Shown: piece after piece, positions 31,068-43,026 of the stretch
How positions within the stretch are numbered: the stretch's first letter is position 1
How the letters are laid out: each line of letters opens with the position of its first letter
DNA from: Paulinella micropora
Lineage: Eukaryota > Cercozoa > Imbricatea > Euglyphida
Length of the DNA stretch: 64,000 nucleotides
Reading direction: 5' to 3'
Assembly (NCBI GenBank): GCA_009731375.1
Contig: BJOX01000181.1
Span: 422,561-486,560, forward strand
Made by a program: the position numbers and the translations under genes
The notes under the pieces: generated by a model
What the model was told of the DNA's origin: nothing
Seen by the model: only the letters and a program-made list of their open reading frames with translations
The model's database searches: none

Positions 31068-33975
31068 TTAAGTGCATGACATTGCCAATTGGTAATTTCG
31101 GTTACCAATTGGCAACGTTTTTCAGTGACCTATTTTTGAAGAATTATTTTACAGTTTTTCGGCTCAATAAAACACAATTGATGACTGATCCGGCTTCCCC
31201 AAAATCGTAGCAATCGTTGCGTGAAATTTGTCCACCTTTTCCGTGTGCAGAAGTAGAGAAATGGGCATTTTCCTGACCCACCCTATTTTTTTTTTCAAAA
31301 TTGCCTTTTTGCATCACTTTTCTCAAAGTCATGGAGGTAGGGAGTCTCGTTTCGGCCCCTGCTGTGAAGCTAGGAAAGGCTTGGGCAAAGAGAAAATTTG
31401 GGGAAGCTGTCTACCAAGACATAAGGCTTGTGGGAACACTGAAGGAAGCAGAAACAAAGTATGCGAAGGCTTTAGTGACTCTTGAATTTGACGAGAAAGA
31501 CTATTTCTTCAAGACAGGATCTGAGACAAGAACAGAAGCATGCAGTGAATGGTTTCAAATGTATTGATGGTGATATGAAAGAGGTAGTAGTGCAGTTTTC
31601 AGATGACGAAGAAGCCACTGAAGGAGATCGACCTGAACAGAAGTCTGGGGACATGAATGAGATGGAGTCGCAAGAGCCAGAGGAAGAGGAAGAGGAAGGA
31701 GGAGAAGAGGAGGATCACTCTGGTTACAACACATGCCCTTACTCAGACGCTCAAGTACAAAAGGAGGAACAGAAACACACGAACAATGGTTTCATGTGGG
31801 AATTGAAGGAACAGTTGGTAGACTGGAGTGCAGATCGACCTGTGTTTGCTCCTAAAACTAGGCTGGAGAATGCTGCCACAGCCGACCCCCTTGCGTATGT
31901 TTTCTTCTTTCTCTGCTCTTTTGTTTTTATGCTCTATTTCCAGTGCAGTGCAATATGCCCATGTGTTGTGCTTGTGTTTCATTTGTCCAAACGTGTCGAC
32001 ATGCATTGCATTCAGAGAACCCAAGACCGTGCAACTTCATTCTGTCATAATGTTTTCTTACTGTTTTCATCACTGTCTCTTTGTTCACGGTTTTTATCTG
32101 CATCTCTAACCGTGACTTCCGGTTGCCATTTTTTAATGCAATGTGTGTGCAGACATTTCATGCACTTTATGCCACCAAAGGCAGTGTCTCATATTATTGA
32201 GTTTACCAATGCTGCCCTTGCAAAGTTGAAGCAGCCTCACCTAGCAAAACCCATCGATCAGGACGACTTTGCTGTCTTTTTGGGGTTGTTGATCAAAATT
32301 TCCCAGTTTGATAGGGGCAGGCGTCGAGCCCACTGGACCCCCTCAGACGAAATGGGAATGGATGGCCTGCCCGGTGACGGCTTTGGAAGGTACATGTCTG
32401 CCAATCGATTTCAGTCCATTTTCAGAACCTATCAGCTGGCCCAGAAGCTACGGACGCAGATCCATTTTTGCCGGTTCGTTTTATGATGGAAGAAACTAAT
32501 AAGCGGTTTGCTTGGGCCATCCAACCAGGTCCTACCATCACTGTCGACGAAAGTATGGGAAAGTGGACAGGGAAAGACATGCCAGGTCAGGTATATGTCC
32601 CTCGAAAACCAATTTCACTTGGGAGGGAATATCATACGGCCTGCGACGTTGTTTCGGGCGTGTGTATTGCTTTAGAATGTGTGGAAGGTAAAGATCGTGA
32701 TCGTGCAAAGGAAGAAGTGCAAGACTGGGGTGTAACCACTGCAACTACTTTGAGATTGGTCAAACCCTGGTATGGAACTGGCCGCCTGATAGTAGGGGAA
32801 TCTTGGTTCGCGTCTGTTAAGACTGCACTTGCTCTCAAGGCTTCGGGTCTCGATTTTATTGGCATGGTCAAAACAGCGACTGCGAATTTTCCAAAAATCA
32901 AATTGTGGAAGGCCAGGGAAAACAACAAGGGTGATCTGGCCTCAGCTGTTTGTCAAAAGGATGGATTCAACCTCCTTGCTGTCAACCAGAATGACCACAA
33001 CATGCAGCAAATACTTGCTACTCGGGGGTCTACTTTGCCTGGTAAACACAGGGAGGCACGGTTCAGCCAACAAAGCAAGTTCATTCCGAGGTGCGATGTG
33101 GTGGTCCAGTATTACGAATCATTTAACACGGTAGATCGCTTCAACTCTGTTCGCCACGGCACTTCATCCATGAATTTGAATGTCTCAGTAAGGCACTGGA
33201 CTCAGGCCGACTTTCTCATCTTGATGGATTTTGTTCTTGCCAACGCTTACTTGCACTACATCTATTTTTCTCACACACCCCAAGCAATGTTTGTAAAAGG
33301 GAAAGACACCAGCAGGCCCGGGTTTTTCAAAAGGTTGGTGGCAGAAGCCTTGCTGAAGCACAAACAAGCAGCTGATATTGATTGGTCCATGCTTTCGCTG
33401 AGTTCGGAGAACCTCCGTGGCCCCGATGTCAACCTTCCACACTCCGAATTGGCCATGTACAGTCTCATGGAGATGGCAGATGCAAAGAAACGCAAGAGAG
33501 AGCTGGGCGATGCGTTCAATCAGGCAATAACCAGGCACAAACGCAGGCGTTGTCGTATGTGTAAGTATGTGAAAGGAAGTTCTGCCCCGGTCTTGACGTC
33601 TTTCTATTGCAAAACATGCGGGCCCGAAATGGCGCTGTGGCTCAAAGGGTCGGGGGTGTCACGCCTGGCATGTCAAGCACTGATGGAGATTAAAAAAAAA
33701 AGACTCCAAGAAGCGTTGAGTGTGAGGCAGTCCGGCCTTTTGTAGTCGTTGCCAATGATTGGAAACAGCATTTTTGCAACCAGTTCTCCGACTGAGCGAG
33801 CAGACTCACCAGCCATCATATTAAACTTTTCTTTGAATTTTTTTCAAGTTTTGGGTCAGGTTTATTAATAATATAATAAATCACTTTTAATATTTTTAAT
33901 AATTTTTTTATTTTTTACTGCTTCTGAAAGTAGTCAGTTTGCGTTGCCAATTTGCAATCATGCACATGCACTTAA
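31068..33975 (+). mobile_element. piggyBac-type DNA transposon, about 2.9 kb
   Basis: Bounded by TTAA at 31068-31071 and 33972-33975, the piggyBac target site. Inverted termini: left TTAA-GTGCATG, right CATGCAC-TTAA. Subterminal TTGCCAATT(G/T) blocks occur near both ends; the left one is an inverted pair at about 31085-31122 (TTGCCAATTGG…CCAATTGGCAA). One transposase region lies between. Confidence 0.9.
31330..33745 (+). pseudogene. piggyBac transposase with an intron and two frameshifts
   Basis: ATG at 31330 (MEVGSLVSAPAVKLGKAWAK). One frame change near 31560 leads to an acidic segment. A clean intron (about 31897-32151, donor GTATGT, acceptor GTGTGCAG) joins DPLA to HFMHFMPPKAVSHIIEF, the N-terminal piggyBac block. 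A second frame change near 32450 leads to the catalytic domain. First Asp is in TITVDESMGKW, third in NTVDRFNSVRHG. The second position reads RLIVGESWFASV, where active relatives have D-(N/S)-(W/Y)-F, so Asp is replaced by Glu. The C-terminal Cys-rich domain is present (CRMCKYVKG…FYCKTCG). TAG at 33745. The frame changes argue that it no longer makes protein. Confidence 0.85.
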
Positions 33976-34239
33976 ACACTAAACTGCACCATTCATGCTA
34001 TCATTAACGCTACTACACCGAATGATTCTCTTACACCACCGTTAAAGCGGTCTAGCACTCCTATTATATGATGATCAGTTGAATAATACTTGGATTACAG
34101 AAAGAAAGCCGTGAGTGTACGATGAAAAATAGCGGAAATTTTGCTTCCTACCAGCCGCAGTCTTTTCTTGTACTTTTTTGACGCAATTATCACTCTTTTA
34201 ATAGAAACTTGCCTTTTTGACACTTGGCTTGACTCAGTC

Positions 34240-34240
<1 letters not shown>
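33976..34240. other. Flank of the piggyBac insertion, no gene
   Basis: AT-rich. The ATTAACGCTA-type sequence just right of the insertion loosely resembles the left flank (GTAAACGCTA), and a 30-base block matches 1181-1210. Confidence 0.35.
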
Positions 34241-34270
<30 letters not shown>

Positions 34271-34598
34271 TAAAAAAAAAAATTAAAAAAAAAAAAAAAA
34301 AAAATGGAAAAAAAAAAAAAAAAAAAAAAANNNNNNNNNNNNNNNNNNNNNNNNNNNNNNNNNNNNNNNNNNNNNNNNNNNNNNNNNNNNNNNNNNNNNN
34401 NNNNNNNNNNNNNNNNNNNNNNNNNNNNNNNNNNNNNNNNNNNNNNNNNNNNNNNNNNNNNNNNNNNNNNNNNNNNNNNNNNNNNNNNNNNNNNNNNNNN
34501 NNNNNNNNNNNNNNNNNNNNNNNNNNNNNNNNNNNNNNNNNNNNNNNNNNNNNNNNNNNNNNNNNNNNNNNNNNNNNNNNNNNNCCCCCCCCCCCCCC
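34241..34598. repeat. Poly-A, 254-base gap, poly-C
   Basis: A runs to 34330, N bases 34331-34584, then C bases. The change from A to C across the gap is unexplained. Confidence 0.9.
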
Positions 34599-34978
34599 TC
34601 TCCCGAATTGATGACCAAGAAATTTAAATTTTTTGCTTTCGTATGGGATGAGGAAAGGGGCAGTATGCGGCGAACGCAAGTCAAATCCTTGCTAGTCAGA
34701 GACATAGGAGAACTGGCAAAAGAAGCCTTGGACTACACTGGGCAGACAGGGGGCAGCCGGGAGGGGAAGTAGGTTCCATGACCGTGAAGAAAGGAGGAAC
34801 GATTGATGCAGAAAAGATATTATATAACAGACGAGAATGACAGAAGAGAAAGGATTTGTTTCCATGTCTTCGAGCAAGGTCAAAACTTGAACCGCGGCAC
34901 CAGTGATGAGACTAAAACACTCGTAAAGTTTCTATGCACGCCGAGTTGCGTGTTCAGAGAGTTTGTCTAGGTGAAAAA

Positions 34979-35215
34979 GAACTGCATCTGAAAAAAACAT
35001 TTCCTTGAAGAGCTTAACACGAACGGATCTGTTGCAGCTTGTTTCTACTTGAAACATCACGATGCAGGCTGCCTAGGTCGGTGCAGCAAGAAAGCTAGCT
35101 GCTTCAAGCGGATAACAAATTTTCTTGAAGAACAACACATGAACGTATTGGTTGCAGCCATTTCCGTATCTCACTTTGCAGTCTTAGCTCGGCAAAGCAA
35201 GGGGTGGCTAGTTAG
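34979..35215. repeat. Diverged tandem duplication, about 118-base unit
   Basis: Two copies (starting near 34990 and 35110) share TTTC(C)TTGAAGA, AACACGAACG/AACACATGAACG, TTGCAGC and GCTAGCTA blocks in the same order. It lies just 3' of the minus-strand gene ending at 35266. Confidence 0.65.
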
Positions 35216-35265
35216 CTAGCTAGCTGGCGGGGGGAGGGGAGGCTTATGAAGCTCACGCTTGCAAG

Positions 35266-36180
35266 CTAGCTGGCGGGGGGAGGCGGCGGCGCTTCCTCTT
35301 CGTCATCCTCATCTTCACTATAGTCAGGCGGCAGCTCACCAGGCGGCGGCGGGGCTACATCATCATCCTCATCATCATGATCATCCTCTCCTTCCCCTTC
35401 CACGCTGTCCGCCGCGGTCGGTTTCGCGCGCGACTGCTGGATTGTGCTGTTACGACTGTTGGGGATTGTGTGATCAGGCATGCCCGGCCCGCCGCTCGCA
35501 CGTGACGCGAGATGTGCACTGGGCGGAATGAACATGGAAGGCGTGGTTTGGAAGGTAGGAAACACCATCGGCGTGTTGTACAAGTCGCCCGAGATTTCTA
35601 TGACATGCATGCATACATACTTACATACATACATACATACACATACATGCATACACACACATACATAGATACATACATACACACATATATACATACATAC
35701 ATACATTACATACATTACATACATTACATAAATTACATACACTACATACACTACATTACATACATTACATACATTACATACATACACACATACCTTACAT
35801 GCATACATACATACATACATACATACATACGAACTGACATACATACACATACCTGACAGCCCCGCGCGGGCCGGACTCTCTTCATGTTGCTAAGAGAAAG
35901 ATAGATAGATAGATAAATAGAGATGTGGATAGAGATAGAGATAGGTAGATAAGTAGATAGGTAGGTAGGTAGGTAGGTAGGTAGATAGGTAGATAGGTAG
36001 GTAGGTAGAAAGTTAGATAGATAGATAGATAGATAGATAGAGATGGGGATAGAGATAGAGATGGGGATAGAGATAGAGATAGGTAGATAGGTAGATAGGT
36101 AGGTAGGTAGGTAGATAGGTAGGTAGGTAGTTAGGTAGGTAGGTAGGTAGGTAGGTTGGTAGGTAGATAGATAGATAGAT

Positions 36181-36229
<49 letters not shown>

Positions 36230-36350
36230 ATGGTTACCTGCTGAATGACCAGGTCCTCCAGCTCCTTCTCCATTTGCTAGAGAGAGAGAGAGATAGAGAG
36301 AGAGAGACAGAGAAAGAGAGATAGATAAATCGATAGATAGATAGATGGAT

Positions 36351-36411
<61 letters not shown>

Positions 36412-36919
36412 TAGATAGATAGGCTTATCAGCACACACACACACAGATACATAGACAGACAGACAGACAAACAGGCAGATAGAACAGCAGACAGAGTTAG
36501 CACATGCAACGAAAAGAAACATAGAGTTATTTCTTGCTGTCGCACACGCAGCAAACAGTAGACACAGAGTTATTTTCCTTGTTAACAAAGATAACAACGA
36601 CAACGACGACAACGACAACAACGGCAACAACAACGACAACAACAACGACGACGACAACAACAACAACAACAACACAAACAACATAAACAACACACAAACA
36701 ACAGCATAGATCTTTCTTGTTTTGTTTGGTGCATTGCATGGACCTCTTTTTGCATATCATCATGCACGTAAACAACAAACAACAGCACGAACAACAACAA
36801 CAACATCAACAACATCAACAACAACAACAACTGCATACATCCTTCTGGTTTTGCTTGGTTGTTTGTACAGACCTCATGCATGTACTTGTCGAAGAAGTTG
36901 TCCCCCTGTTCAACACAAC

Positions 36920-36968
<49 letters not shown>

Positions 36969-37059
36969 CACCTCCTGTGGGGGTGGCGGCAGCTCGTTAG
37001 GTTCCTTCGTCTACAAATAGATAGATAGATAGATAAATAGATAGACAGATAGAAAGATG

Positions 37060-37096
<37 letters not shown>

Positions 37097-37144
37097 CACC
37101 TCCTTTGGGGGTGGCGGCAGCTCGTGAGGCGCATTCGTCTACAA

Positions 37145-37204
<60 letters not shown>

Positions 37205-37252
37205 CACCTCCTTTGGGGGTGGCGGCAGCTCGTAAGGCGCTTTCGTCTACAA

Positions 37253-37303
<51 letters not shown>

Positions 37304-37762
37304 TGTTTAATGTTTAATCTATGGGCGTGGCTTAGCTTGAAAAGCCATGGCCTCCTATACTACCCCCGGACAAGAACTTTCAGCACCGGCCAAGCTGCAC
37401 ACCAACCACTGTCTCGCTGTGGTTGGTGTCTGTGCCCAGTTCAAGCCGAAAGGTAGCCGAGCCCTTTTGAACTATACGGGACAACACTAGAACACTCCCC
37501 AGGAGCGCGTGCCCTAAGGAGATGATGCCATGAGCAAGTCGAAGTTTCAGGAGTTCACGCTCGTTGTGAGTTACCTTTCTACAACCCCGACTTCATCAAC
37601 CCTTTGCATCACGCCCCGACTTCATCAGCCATGGTCAGGAGTTGGTTGCCTGTTTAGCCCTTGCGCTGCGCGCGATTAACGGCGGACACAAAATCGTCAC
37701 TGTAGGAGATAGTTAGATCTGAACCCTAGGCTGAGTTGCCAGTGGCAGAGACAGTCTCCAGG

Positions 37763-37803
<41 letters not shown>

Positions 37804-37851
37804 CACCTTCTGTGGGGGTGGCGGCAGCCGCGGGGAAGGGCCATAGCCAGC
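35266..37851 (-). CDS. Proline-rich, acidic protein built from duplicated 39-nt exons
   Basis: Exons on the minus strand, all phase-compatible: 37807-37851 ([15 protein letters not shown]), 37208-37246 ([13 protein letters not shown]), 37100-37138 ([13 protein letters not shown]), 36972-37010 ([13 protein letters not shown]), 36873-36905 ([11 protein letters not shown]), 36238-36276 ([13 protein letters not shown]), 35853-35889 and the last exon 35266-35597, ending TAG. Five of these are 39 or 45 nt and phase 0, so adding or losing one keeps the frame. The last exon starts [20 protein letters not shown], becomes Asp/Glu-rich, and ends with [16 protein letters not shown] and a Pro run. P-P-x-Y and poly-Pro are ligands for WW and SH3/EVH1-like domains, so an adaptor role is possible. 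Introns are (TATC)n on the coding strand. The start is not found; exons further upstream may belong to it. Confidence 0.65.
35610..35850. repeat. (ACAT)n intron repeat
   Basis: ACATACAT units with ACATTACAT variants between two exons of the minus-strand gene. Long Tyr/Val/Cys frames here are repeat translations. Confidence 0.85.
35897..36235. repeat. (GATA)n/(GGTA)n intron repeat
   Basis: GATA and GGTA blocks alternate, with two copies of an AGAGATGGGGATAGAGATAG segment. It ends at the GTAACC donor of the exon at 36238-36276. Confidence 0.85.
36277..36872. repeat. (GA)n, (GATA)n and (CAA)n intron repeats with a decayed exon copy
   Basis: GA and GATA at 36280-36420, CAA/CGA triplets at 36590-36690 and 36780-36832. 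At about 36715-36775 lies a diverged copy of the exon at 36873-36905 and its downstream intron (TGCATGATGAT…GAG/GTCCATGCA against TACATGCATGAG/GTCTGTACA). It lacks a convincing acceptor. Confidence 0.65.
37300..37770. other. Unassigned insertion of about 450 bases inside an intron
   Basis: Complex, non-repetitive sequence interrupts the GATA repeat between the first and second proline exons. It contains two copies of CCCCGACTTCATCA(A/G)CC and no open frame. It could be a SINE or other small transposon, but I cannot place it in a family. Confidence 0.4.
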
Positions 37852-38235
37852 CTCTCTCTCTCTCTTGACACGCGTCCCGCCCTACCACGCGCCAATGGAC
37901 GATACCGTGTAGCATCGTAGATGAGATGATTTATATTGAATTCGATTAGCAGCATACACACCCTCTCCTTTCGAACGCGTGCCGCCCTGCGATGCACAAT
38001 CACAATACAGTACAATACAAGACATTCAACTATATGATGTCATATCATATTCTATCATATTATATTAGCAGCATTCGCAGCCTCTGTTTCAGAGCGCGCG
38101 CCACCTTACCACGTCCCATGACAAGACGAAAATGATAAAGTATCTGCTATACTATGATATCACATTCTCTTCTATCGTATTAGTAGCATCTGCTGCCCCT
38201 TATTGCGAAGCGCTCCACCCTACCATACATTATTC
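37842..38235. repeat. Tandem repeat of about 118 bases, 3 to 4 diverged copies
   Basis: Units contain ATTAGCAGCAT, a CC(C/T)CT run, a CGCG block and a CCGCCCT/CCACCTTACCA block at about 37948, 38066 and 38180. The sequence around the first proline exon (37842-37880) looks like a fourth copy. On the minus strand at least one copy has an acceptor-like TCGCAG followed by open codons, so some copies may be exons. Confidence 0.6.
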
Positions 38236-38261
38236 ACAGTACACTGTATAATAAATTTATT

Positions 38262-38484
<223 letters not shown>

Positions 38485-38490
38485 CAGGAC

Positions 38491-38528
38491 CGGCGAGTAG
38501 GAGAAGGCGACCTTGTCCTTGCTGCCAT
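38491..38528 (-). CDS. Candidate 38-nt exon (DGSKDKVAFSYSP)
   Basis: Minus-strand acceptor TTGTTGTTAG at 38529-38530 and donor GTCCTG at 38489-38490. Reading with one carried base gives DGSKDKVAFSYSP. It is flanked by GATA and GA repeats like the exons of the gene at 35266-37851, of which it may be an upstream part. Confidence 0.4.
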
Positions 38529-38559
38529 CTAACAACAAACACATAGATAGATAGATAAG

Positions 38560-38595
<36 letters not shown>

Positions 38596-38756
38596 CGGAC
38601 AGACAGATAGACAAATAGATAAGATCAACATATCTATCACATACAAGTCTATCCTAATCATGCTGGGTGGTTTACTTGGCTGCGGGTCGCCAAGACAATC
38701 AATCACTGTACAATTCATGTCTGTTGTGTATGTATTGTATGATTATATGCATGTAA

Positions 38757-38940
38757 GGGGTCCCTTATGTATGTACGTATGTTATGTATGTACAAATGTA
38801 TGTATGTATGTATGCATATGTATGTGTATATATGTTATGTATGTATGCACGTGTGTATGTATGTATGTATGTATGTATGTATTGTATTGTATTGTATTGT
38901 ATTGTATTGTATTGTATTGTATTGTATTGTATTGTATTGA
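38757..38940. repeat. (GTAT)n and (ATTGT)n
   Basis: GTAT units at 38765-38880 then 12 units of pentanucleotide TATTG at 38881-38940. Confidence 0.9.
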
Positions 38941-38944
38941 TTAC

Positions 38945-39007
38945 CTGGTTGCGTTGTCAGAGGGCGCAGCACGACTCGTGACGACAGACCTGCCTTGAAC
39001 AGGGCCG
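38945..39007 (-). CDS. Candidate 63-nt exon (GPVQGRSVVTSRAAPSDNAT)
   Basis: Minus-strand acceptor TCTCTCTGCAG and donor GTAATC surround 63 bases open in the phase giving GPVQGRSVVTSRAAPSDNAT. Flanked by (CT)n upstream and (ATTGT)n downstream on that strand. Connection to neighbouring exons is unresolved because its phases do not match the exon at 38491-38528 directly. Confidence 0.4.
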
Positions 39008-39047
39008 CTGCAGAGAGAGAGAGAGAGAGAGACAGAGAGAGAGAATA

Positions 39048-39697
<650 letters not shown>

Positions 39698-39806
39698 AAT
39701 AATAATAATAATAATAATAATANNNNNNNNNNAATAATAATAATCATCATCATCATCACAGCAACAACAACAACAACAACAATAATAATAATAATAATAA
39801 TAATAG

Positions 39807-40073
39807 TGCTTCTCTGTCAATGGCTGATGCATTTCTGCACATGCGCCTCCATCGTCTCACCCGTGAGGGGAGTACGAAGAATTGACGATAAGCTCTAATG
39901 ACACCCCCGCAAGGGCAGTTCCAACACTTCCAGACGGGCCGGTATGTTCAATGAAAATACTGGTCCAGAAATAGACCGGTATGTTCAATGAAAATACTGG
40001 TGGCACCGACGGGAATCGAACTGGCGACAGGGCCCAGATGGTAGAACTTGACCACTGGGCTATCACGGTGTCC

Positions 40074-40074
<1 letters not shown>
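39807..40074 (-). mobile_element. tRNA-derived SINE, copy 2 (complete)
   Basis: About 268 bases from GGACACCGTGATAGCCCAGT (minus strand) to GACAGAGAAGCAC. It contains the A and B boxes and two copies of the segment CCAGTATTTTCATTGAACAT, and is flanked by (TAA)n on both sides. Confidence 0.85.
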
Positions 40075-40109
<35 letters not shown>

Positions 40110-40189
40110 TCAATGTCAGCAGACCTTCGTCGCGTCTTCTTCGCACATAGTGCCGCAGCGCAGCCAGCATCAGCTACAATCATCATCAC

Positions 40190-40191
40190 AA

Positions 40192-40235
<44 letters not shown>

Positions 40236-40908
40236 ATAATAATAATAATAATAACAGTAATAATAATTATAGTAACAATAACGCAGACAGATCAGCAGCG
40301 CCACCAGCGTAAACAAGACAGCATGCCACATGAAGCGACATGCAACAACAAACAATAAGAACAACAGCAGCAGTAGCAACAACAACAATAATAACAGCAG
40401 CAGCAACAACATCAATAATAATAACAACAACAGCAGCAGCAGCGCCACGAGCGTAAATACGCGCTAGATAAAGCGACATGCAACACGAAGAGCAAGATCG
40501 ACAACAACAACAACAACAGCAGTAGCAGCGAGAGCAAGAACTAAACAGCAACAAGAATGAGAACAAAAACAACAACAGCAGGAGCAGCAAGAGGGAGAAC
40601 TACACAGCACACAACATGAACCAATATACAACAAGATTGAGAACGATAACAAGCAGCAGCAAGAGCAAGAACTACACAGCACAGCACGCCACATGAACCG
40701 ACACACAAGAACACCAGGAGGAACGACAACAAGAATCACAACAACAGGACTGGTAACAACAATGACAGCACAAAGACGATCACTACAGAGCGCGCCACAT
40801 AAACCGACATACAACAACGACATCAAGAAGAAGAAGAAGAAGAAGAAGAAGAAGAAGAAGAAGAAGAAGAAGAAGAAGGAGGAGGAGGAGGAGGAGAAGA
40901 AGAAGAAG

Positions 40909-40940
<32 letters not shown>
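40190..40940. repeat. (CTA)n, (CAA/CAG)n and (GAA)n with diverged unit repeats
   Basis: Between triplet tracts a unit of about 90 bases recurs, marked by GC(C)ACATGAAGCGACATGCAACA or GCCACATGAACCGACACACAA at about 40325, 40470, 40610, 40690 and 40795. It ends in a (GAA)n tract at 40826-40938. No gene supported. Confidence 0.7.
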
Positions 40941-40942
<2 letters not shown>

Positions 40943-41029
40943 CAAGCCAAGCCAAGCCAAGCAAGCAAGCAAGCACGACCACGGTCGCCAGAGAAACAGC
41001 CAAGGAGACAAGCAGGTTTTGCTGCTTGC

Positions 41030-41600
41030 TTGGTGCGCTGCCTATACACACACAGGACAAACATGCGCAAGTAGAGAAGCAGTCTTTGGCCATGTTGCCG
41101 TCAGGCCCTGACATACCTATACACACGTGATATTCATACGCAAATAAGCATTTCGCCATGACCAGGCCCCGCCATATCTATTTCACACATGGATACATAC
41201 ACCAGCAGATACGAAGTCTTTTCGCCTTGGGTGGCAGCAGGCCATCATCAGGCCCCGTCACGTCTGTACAGACATGGCAGCGATACACAAATAGATGAGA
41301 GCAGTCTTTGGGTGACATGCCGCCATCACCTCCCGCCATATCTCTACACATACGACATACCAACACAAGTAGATAAGCAGGCTCTTTTCGCCTTGGGTGC
41401 AGGCCATCGTCACGTCTGCACACACACACACATACACAAGTACATTTGCAGTCTTTTTCACCTTGGCTGGCAGGCCCTCATGAGTGCCTGTCACGTCTGT
41501 TCACACATGGCATACATGCTCAAGTACATAAGAAGTCTGTCGGCCTGGGGCGAAACGTCCTGCCACGTCTATACCTACAATACATAACAAACTCTATACA
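41030..41600. repeat. Minisatellite, about 75-base unit, 8 diverged copies
   Basis: Landmarks of the type CGTCTGTACACACATGGCAT recur at about 41039, 41112, 41171, 41260, 41337, 41413, 41488 and 41567, each followed by AAGTA(C/G)ATAAG and GTCTTTT(C/T)(G/A)CCTTGG. Copies are heavily diverged, so the array is old. Confidence 0.75.
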
Positions 41601-41799
41601 CACATGACATACATACACAAGTAGGCGAGCTTTCTGCCTTGTTTGACAGAATATATGTATGTATGTATGTATGGTGTTGGCATACCCTGTCTTGTTTGCT
41701 GCGCCAGCATGCTGAGCGGCTGCATGGGCTACACACACACCACACACGTGCAGCATACGTGCAAGAGGTCAGAGCAGAGATAGCGTGAGAGATGAGATG

Positions 41800-41805
41800 A
41801 GATGA

Positions 41806-41852
<47 letters not shown>

Positions 41853-41943
41853 GAGACAGAGACAGACAGAGACTACGTATATGTGTGAGCACGTTTGAGT
41901 GAGTGATAGAGAGGAGGAGGAGAGGGGGGGGGGGGGGGGAGGG
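41800..41943. repeat. (GA)n and poly-G before a gap
   Basis: GATGA, GA and GACA units, then a G run at 41926-41943. N bases run 41944-42064. Confidence 0.9.
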
Positions 41944-42066
41944 NNNNNNNNNNNNNNNNNNNNNNNNNNNNNNNNNNNNNNNNNNNNNNNNNNNNNNNNN
42001 NNNNNNNNNNNNNNNNNNNNNNNNNNNNNNNNNNNNNNNNNNNNNNNNNNNNNNNNNNNNNNNNAG

Positions 42067-42156
42067 ACGTACAGGTACGCACTCGCATATCATCTCGTCT
42101 CCCAGCTCTGCCACACGAAGCGCAATCAACACACAGCGCAACAGGTGCACAACCCG

Positions 42157-42158
<2 letters not shown>
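42067..42158 (-). CDS. Candidate Cys-containing exon
   Basis: On the minus strand (TAG)n ends in an acceptor, followed by an open stretch to a GTACGT donor (about 42073). Two frames are open: one gives CAPVALCVDCASCGRAGRRD, the other LLRCVLIALRVAELGDEMIC. The first has closely spaced Cys like the neighbouring exons. I cannot choose between them. Confidence 0.35.
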
Positions 42159-42159
<1 letters not shown>

Positions 42160-42235
<76 letters not shown>

Positions 42236-42260
42236 CACTTCTAATACTACTGCTATTCGT
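42160..42260. repeat. (CTA)n
   Basis: About 75 bases of pure CTA followed by CTA/CTG variants. Confidence 0.9.
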
Positions 42261-42315
42261 ACTAGTACTAGCAGTGCTGTTGCTGGTGCTGTTGTGGCGT
42301 CTCATGCGCAATGAC

Positions 42316-42406
42316 CTGAGAAGTCATACTTGCAATTCTGCTGCTTCCCGGACGGTACACAGTTGCTAGTAACCGTTTTCCACGCCCCAACACACTCCAG
42401 ACCACC
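42316..42406 (-). CDS. Cys-rich exon, thrombospondin/midkine-like pattern
   Basis: Minus-strand acceptor GTGTGGTAG and donor GTCATT enclose 91 nt, phase 0 in and 1 out, with no stop: GGLECVGAWKTVTSNCVPSG then KQQNCKYDFS. C-V-G-x-W…C and C-K-Y-D-F are seen in thrombospondin type 1 and midkine-like modules of secreted proteins. One exon is too short for certainty. Neighbouring Cys exons support a secreted or surface protein. Confidence 0.45.
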
Positions 42407-42550
42407 CTACCACACAGATAGATAGACATACAGATAGATGGATAGATACACAGATAGATAGATAGATGGGTAGATGGATAGATAAATAGATAGATAGATA
42501 GATAGCTCATCATCATCATCATCGTCATCATCATCACTCAAATCAGTCAC

Positions 42551-42995
42551 CTGGTCTTGGCAGAAGGCTTTGCAGCCTGGTGTGCAATATTGACCATCAT
42601 GACAAGATGAGTGATGATGATGATGATCTCACCTGGTCCTCTCAGAACATGACAAGATGAGCGATGATGATGCTCTCACCTGGTCCTCGCAGAAGCTTCT
42701 GCAGGTCTTGTGGACGCGGGCCGAACTGGTCATGACCTTACATGAGTCACACCACCTACGTCATCATCATCATCATCATCATCATCCTCATCATTCTCAT
42801 TATCCTCATCAATCAATCAATCAATCAACTGGTCACGACCTTACATGACTCACACCACGTAGGTCATCATCATCGTCATCATCATCATCATCATCATCAT
42901 CGTCATCATCATCATCATCATCATCGTCATCATCGTCATGATCATCATCCTCATCATCATCATCATCATCATCATCGTCATCATCATCATCATCG

Positions 42996-43026
<31 letters not shown>

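Noticed and set aside
41030-41600. CRISPR-like array (regularly spaced similar units)
   Set aside because: Units are diverged along their whole length and there are no distinct constant repeats and unique spacers. It is an old minisatellite in a eukaryotic genome.
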